Below, one piece after another: positions 60,818-64,000 of a stretch of DNA of 64,000 nucleotides. The translations under genes were made by a program, and so were the position numbers. A model generated the notes under the pieces. The model was not told where the DNA came from and did no database searches. It saw only the letters and a program-made list of their open reading frames with translations. The first letter of the stretch is position 1. Each line of letters opens with the position of its first letter. Origin of the DNA: Flavobacteriales bacterium. Its GTDB lineage: Bacteria > Bacteroidota > Bacteroidia > Flavobacteriales_F > PHOS-HE28. The stretch covers positions 248,001 to 312,000 of the forward strand of contig JACJZF010000002.1 of the NCBI GenBank assembly GCA_020635725.1, in the 5' to 3' direction.

Positions 60818-61870
60818 ATGCACTCTTCGAAGGAACGCGCGCTTGGTCCTGTGGTCGGATGGCTCATCACCGGGTGCGTGCTCATCGCGGCCATGGTGCT
60901 CATCGGCGGCATCACGCGCCTCACCGAGAGCGGGCTCAGCATCACCGAGTGGAAGCCCATCAGCGGCGCGCTGCCACCCCTGAACGAGGCCGCGTGGCAG
61001 GCGGAGTTCGAGAAGTACCAGCAGATTCCCGAGTACCGCTTGGTGAACAGTGGCATGGACCTCGACGGGTTCAAACGCATCTTCTTCTGGGAATGGCTGC
61101 ATCGCAACTGGGGCCGTTTCATGGGTGTGGTCTTCGTCGTGCCCTTCCTCATCTTCTGGCGCCAAGGGCGATTGAAGGGCTGGCTGATGAAACGGAGCAT
61201 CGCCATCCTCATTGGCGGCGGGCTGGTGGGCGCGCTCGGCTGGTTCATGGTGGTGAGCGGACTGTCGCAGAACACCGATGTGAGCCACTTCCGGCTGGCC
61301 ATTCATCTCTGCGCAGCGTTCTCGGTCTTCGCGCTGGTGCTCTGGACGGTGCTCGACATCCGGAATGGCAAACGCGCCTTCCGGTCTGATGGCTCAGCCG
61401 CCGGTGTCTGGGCGCGTGCCTTGCTCGCCCTCCTGTTGGTGCAGATCATCTGGGGCGCCTTCACCGCGGGCCTCGATGCCGGTCGCATCTACAATACCTG
61501 GCCCCTGATGAACGGCTCCTTCATGCCCGAGAACGTGCGTGCCTTCGGTTCCTTCTGGAAGGATTTCGCCGACCATAAGGATGGCGTGCAGTTCATCCAC
61601 CGCAACTTCGCTTGGCTCGTGGCAGCAGGCTTCGTGGCCTATGCGCTGCGGTTCCGCGCGGTGCCCAACATGCCGTGGAAAGCCCTGCTTGCGATGGTGC
61701 TAGTGCAATTCGTGCTCGGCGTGTTCACCGTGCTCACACAGGTGGAGATCGCGCTTGGGGTGCTGCACCAGCTTGGAGCGCTCCTATTGCTATCTGCTCT
61801 GCTAATGGCGATTCGGGCTACAGGGAAAGTACTTCATGAAGGGTCTCGGTTTCCCAAGACAACCGGATAA
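60818..61870 (+). CDS. ctaA: Heme A synthase (COX15/CtaA family)
   Basis: 350 residues, eight membrane segments. The heme-ligand and catalytic histidines lie in WLHRNWGRFMG, SHFRLAIHLCAAF, FIHRNFAWLVA and LGVLHQLGALLL. The signature GGITRLTESGLSITEWKPI is typical of COX15. It oxidises heme O to heme A for cytochrome c oxidase, so the organism respires with an aa3-type oxidase. The substrate-making heme O synthase is not in the window. Confidence 0.95.
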   Translation: MHSSKERALGPVVGWLITGCVLIAAMVLIGGITRLTESGLSITEWKPISGALPPLNEAAWQAEFEKYQQIPEYRLVNSGMDLDGFKRIFFWEWLHRNWGRFMGVVFVVPFLIFWRQGRLKGWLMKRSIAILIGGGLVGALGWFMVVSGLSQNTDVSHFRLAIHLCAAFSVFALVLWTVLDIRNGKRAFRSDGSAAGVWARALLALLLVQIIWGAFTAGLDAGRIYNTWPLMNGSFMPENVRAFGSFWKDFADHKDGVQFIHRNFAWLVAAGFVAYALRFRAVPNMPWKALLAMVLVQFVLGVFTVLTQVEIALGVLHQLGALLLLSALLMAIRATGKVLHEGSRFPKTTG

Positions 61871-61917
61871 ACAGCCCAGCGTCTTCCCTGTGCCGGAGCT
61901 TGCCCAAAATCGGTACA

Positions 61918-63534
61918 ATGGCCATGTCGAATCGGTCGTTCAAAGCAATCATTCCTCTGCTGCTCTCAATCGAATGCGCCACGGCGCAACCAGTTCAGGT
62001 AGTTATTGACAATCCAGGCATTAATGGAGGATGGGTCTGGCACGTAACGGCGACAACCGATGGCAACTATGTTGTGACTATTGCCGACAACAACAAGGTC
62101 AAATTCAATGCTGACGGTTCGCCATTATGGTCCAAGACGTATGATCTGGTGACTTACAGCGAGGCAAGGATGCCAGATGGGGGTACCGTGTTCATGAGTT
62201 ATCCTGTCGGTGTAATGACGGGTCAGTCGCCGGACTGGTCCACGACAGTACATTTCCAGATAGCTCGGATAGAGTCCAATGGAGATCTGCTTTGGAAGAA
62301 GGAGTTCATTATTGCTTCGGAAGTATCAACACCCGCTGACCCTTGGTCGAGCTTTGACCTCACGACGGATGATTCTGGAAGAGTATTCGTGCAATTGGGA
62401 CATTCTTATACAATGGGTCAGAAATTCGTGTGCTGCATCACACCAGCTGGCGCACTGTTATGGTCGCGTATTCTGCAAGGCGGTGACCTCACAGTGACGC
62501 CAACATTTTCGATGATTGCGGCAGATGGTGTCGGTGGGTGCTATGCCATTTGGTGTCATCCGCAGGAAGATTGGGGCTGGGACTACTCCGGTCTTGATCT
62601 TGCCAAGTTCAACGCCGATGGCTCGCTAGACTGGACCGAACACATGACGGTTCACAATTTCACCGGTTCATTCGGCTCTGCGATCGCTAATCCGGATCGC
62701 TTGGTCATCAGCGGGTCCGGGCAATCAACCAACAACTGCGGCGTCCTCCTTTCCATTAACTCGGATGGTTCCGTGGGATGGCGGCGGACATTCGCTGGAG
62801 GCGGCACCTGGCACCTGAGGACAATCGGCAATGGTGAAATAATTGGCGCCAGATATAACCCCGGCTACCAGTGGAGTGGTAGCTCCATCATTCGTTTGGA
62901 CGAGAACGGGGTGGCGTTGAGCGCAGCAGCAACCGTGTCCATGCCCCTCGGTGCATTTGATTATCACGTGGATTGGCGTTCACTGGATGCATACGGTGAT
63001 CACATTGCCATACCTGTGGGCATTTTCGATCAGGCACCTTGGGCTGGTGATTATAGCCAACCTGGCCTTTGGGTGCTCTCGCCGGAATTCGATGGCTGCA
63101 TGCTCACGGCGATTCCACCGAATACAAACGATTTGGCAATTTGGCTTTCCATGGTCCCTTGGGCTTCGTTGAGCGTATCCGATTCACAGGTGGTCATGAT
63201 TGACCAGGAGCTGATCGCCCAGGACTGGCTGACGTTGACGACCAGCAACGGTTGCGACCTGCCGATGCATGTTCCAGGAAGGGCTGGGAGCATTGTGAGG
63301 GCGGGGCCGCAGAGCAGTATGGCGGAAGCTGGTTCACCAGTTCTGTATGTGGGAGCTAGCGATGGCTATCTAGATGTATTGGATGCAAGCGGCAGACAGG
63401 TCGTAGCCCCGTTTCGGGTGATGGCAAATGGCACCTTCGAACTGCCCACCTCAAGCTGGAGCCGTGGACTCTACCTGCTCCGGTTGCAAAGCGCACAAGA
63501 AGGAGTTACCACCTTCAAGGTGCTGGTCGAGTAA
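61918..63534 (+). CDS. T9SS-secreted protein with PQQ-like/beta-propeller repeats
   Basis: 538 residues from the ATG at 61918 (signal peptide SFKAIIPLLLSIECATAQ). The body has repeats of the type NKVKFNADGSPLWSKTYD, ARIESNGDLLWKKEF and AKFNADGSLDWTEHM, typical of beta-propeller cargo proteins. The C-terminal T9SS type A domain is VLYVGASDGYLDVLDASGRQ followed by SSWSRGLYLLRLQSA and TTFKVLVE. The gene appears more AT-rich than its neighbours, possibly reflecting different ancestry. Its 3' end overlaps the literal gldD reading frame by 64 bp. Confidence 0.87.
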   Translation: MAMSNRSFKAIIPLLLSIECATAQPVQVVIDNPGINGGWVWHVTATTDGNYVVTIADNNKVKFNADGSPLWSKTYDLVTYSEARMPDGGTVFMSYPVGVMTGQSPDWSTTVHFQIARIESNGDLLWKKEFIIASEVSTPADPWSSFDLTTDDSGRVFVQLGHSYTMGQKFVCCITPAGALLWSRILQGGDLTVTPTFSMIAADGVGGCYAIWCHPQEDWGWDYSGLDLAKFNADGSLDWTEHMTVHNFTGSFGSAIANPDRLVISGSGQSTNNCGVLLSINSDGSVGWRRTFAGGGTWHLRTIGNGEIIGARYNPGYQWSGSSIIRLDENGVALSAAATVSMPLGAFDYHVDWRSLDAYGDHIAIPVGIFDQAPWAGDYSQPGLWVLSPEFDGCMLTAIPPNTNDLAIWLSMVPWASLSVSDSQVVMIDQELIAQDWLTLTTSNGCDLPMHVPGRAGSIVRAGPQSSMAEAGSPVLYVGASDGYLDVLDASGRQVVAPFRVMANGTFELPTSSWSRGLYLLRLQSAQEGVTTFKVLVE

Positions 63535-64000
63535 GCTTGCTCAGAGGCCCCCCCCCTTGCGCCCCACTGCAGGGTAGCTGCGAAGTGCCGCAGGTCGTCG
63601 CGGAGTCGGGCTGTCACGGGCTCCAGCGAGTCGGCGTTGGGGCGTGCGTCGAAGTAGAGGGCGCCGTACAGGAAATTGTCGGTGCTGTCGGTGAGGTAGA
63701 AGACGAAGGGGCTGGCCACATCGCCCTCCACGGCGAAGAGCGAACCGAACACGCGGCTCGAATCGCGGAGCATGCGCTCATTGCCGATGCGCGCGGCCTT
63801 CGCCTCGTGCTTGCGCTTGAACTCGTGCGCGTCCTCGATCAGCTGCGGCAGGTTGCCGTCGATGCGGCTCCAGGTGAGGTGCGCCGTGGCACGCTGTCCG
63901 GCGAAGCGCAGGTCGTACCAGTGCATGCGAGCATCGCCGCGGCGCGGGATCATGCGCGCGTAGGTGGGCGTCTCGGCGGCGATGGCCTCATCGGCGTATA
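63471..64000 (-). CDS. gldD: Gliding motility lipoprotein GldD (3' part)
   Basis: The frame is open to the right edge, so the N-terminus and lipobox are missing. GldD signatures are visible: HWYDLRFAGQRATAHLTW, EFKRKHEAKAARIGNERM, SPFVFYLTDSTDNFLYGALY and ARLRDDLRHFAATLQW. GldD is an outer-membrane-associated lipoprotein needed for gliding and T9SS function. Just after TLQWGAR there is a run of nine G (plus-strand C at 63548-63556). As written the frame continues about 23 unrelated codons to 63471, overlapping the T9SS gene. With one base more the protein would end at 63541, two or three codons after the run, as expected for the family. Confidence 0.88.
   Translation of the reverse strand, partial: YADEAIAAETPTYARMIPRRGDARMHWYDLRFAGQRATAHLTWSRIDGNLPQLIEDAHEFKRKHEAKAARIGNERMLRDSSRVFGSLFAVEGDVASPFVFYLTDSTDNFLYGALYFDARPNADSLEPVTARLRDDLRHFAATLQWGARGGASEQAYSTSTLKVVTPSCALCNRSR

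Overview
The window looks like a chromosomal stretch from a GC-rich member of the Bacteroidota (Flavobacteriales-like). The evidence is a PorP/SprF-gldKLMN type IX secretion (T9SS) and gliding cluster, a gldD end, four intact secreted proteins with T9SS C-terminal sorting domains, the miaB / sigma-54 regulator / lptE / TPR / secG / groES / groEL gene order, an exosortase K pair, and Bacteroidota-type -7 promoter boxes (TAnnTTTG). There is no phage, plasmid or CRISPR signature.

Layout. 1-1571 is the 3' part of an FtsX/MacB-type permease. 1800-5689 is an accessory island: an adenine methyltransferase with a separate PD-(D/E)XK nuclease-like gene, bounded by a 35-bp inverted repeat. On its right it abuts an HTH regulator whose ATGA-coupled partner is cut off after about 22 codons. 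6393-9400 holds small housekeeping or unknown genes (ankyrin, DinB, bestrophin, a secreted protein). 9424-15269 holds an LtaS-like sulfatase, OsmC, and the MSEP-CTERM/exosortase K pair. 15397-19572 holds a fatty acid desaturase, a T9SS cargo gene and a MuiA-family protein.

19655-29026 is the most unusual region. The true groES-groEL operon is followed by two further copies of the groEL 3' end with its terminator, and a large T9SS cargo gene sits between successive copies, as if groEL's end were a repeated insertion or recombination site. 29183-33706 is the secG-TPR-lptE-sigma54-miaB operon, whose genes mostly overlap by stop/start coupling. 33800-39849 holds two outer-membrane beta-barrel genes (one with an in-frame stop), msrB, topA and an arginase-fold protein.

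40005-49566 is the T9SS core: PorP/SprF, GldK, GldL, GldM and GldN, then an ABC-F ATPase and a second, divergent full-length GldM. An initiator tRNA and the GTPases era and der follow. A broken repeat protein and a degenerate transglutaminase-fold protein come next. 55501-60008 (minus strand) holds a trans-sulfuration enzyme, two glycosyltransferases and a DMT transporter. 60126-64000 holds a heavy-metal-domain lipoprotein, heme A synthase, a T9SS cargo protein and the 3' end of gldD with a 9-base homopolymer at its C-terminus.

The T9SS machinery and its presumptive cargo lie close together. The exosortase K pair suggests a second, dedicated sorting route. Many genes carry a -7-like box ending exactly 4 nt before the start codon, which suggests widespread leaderless transcription.
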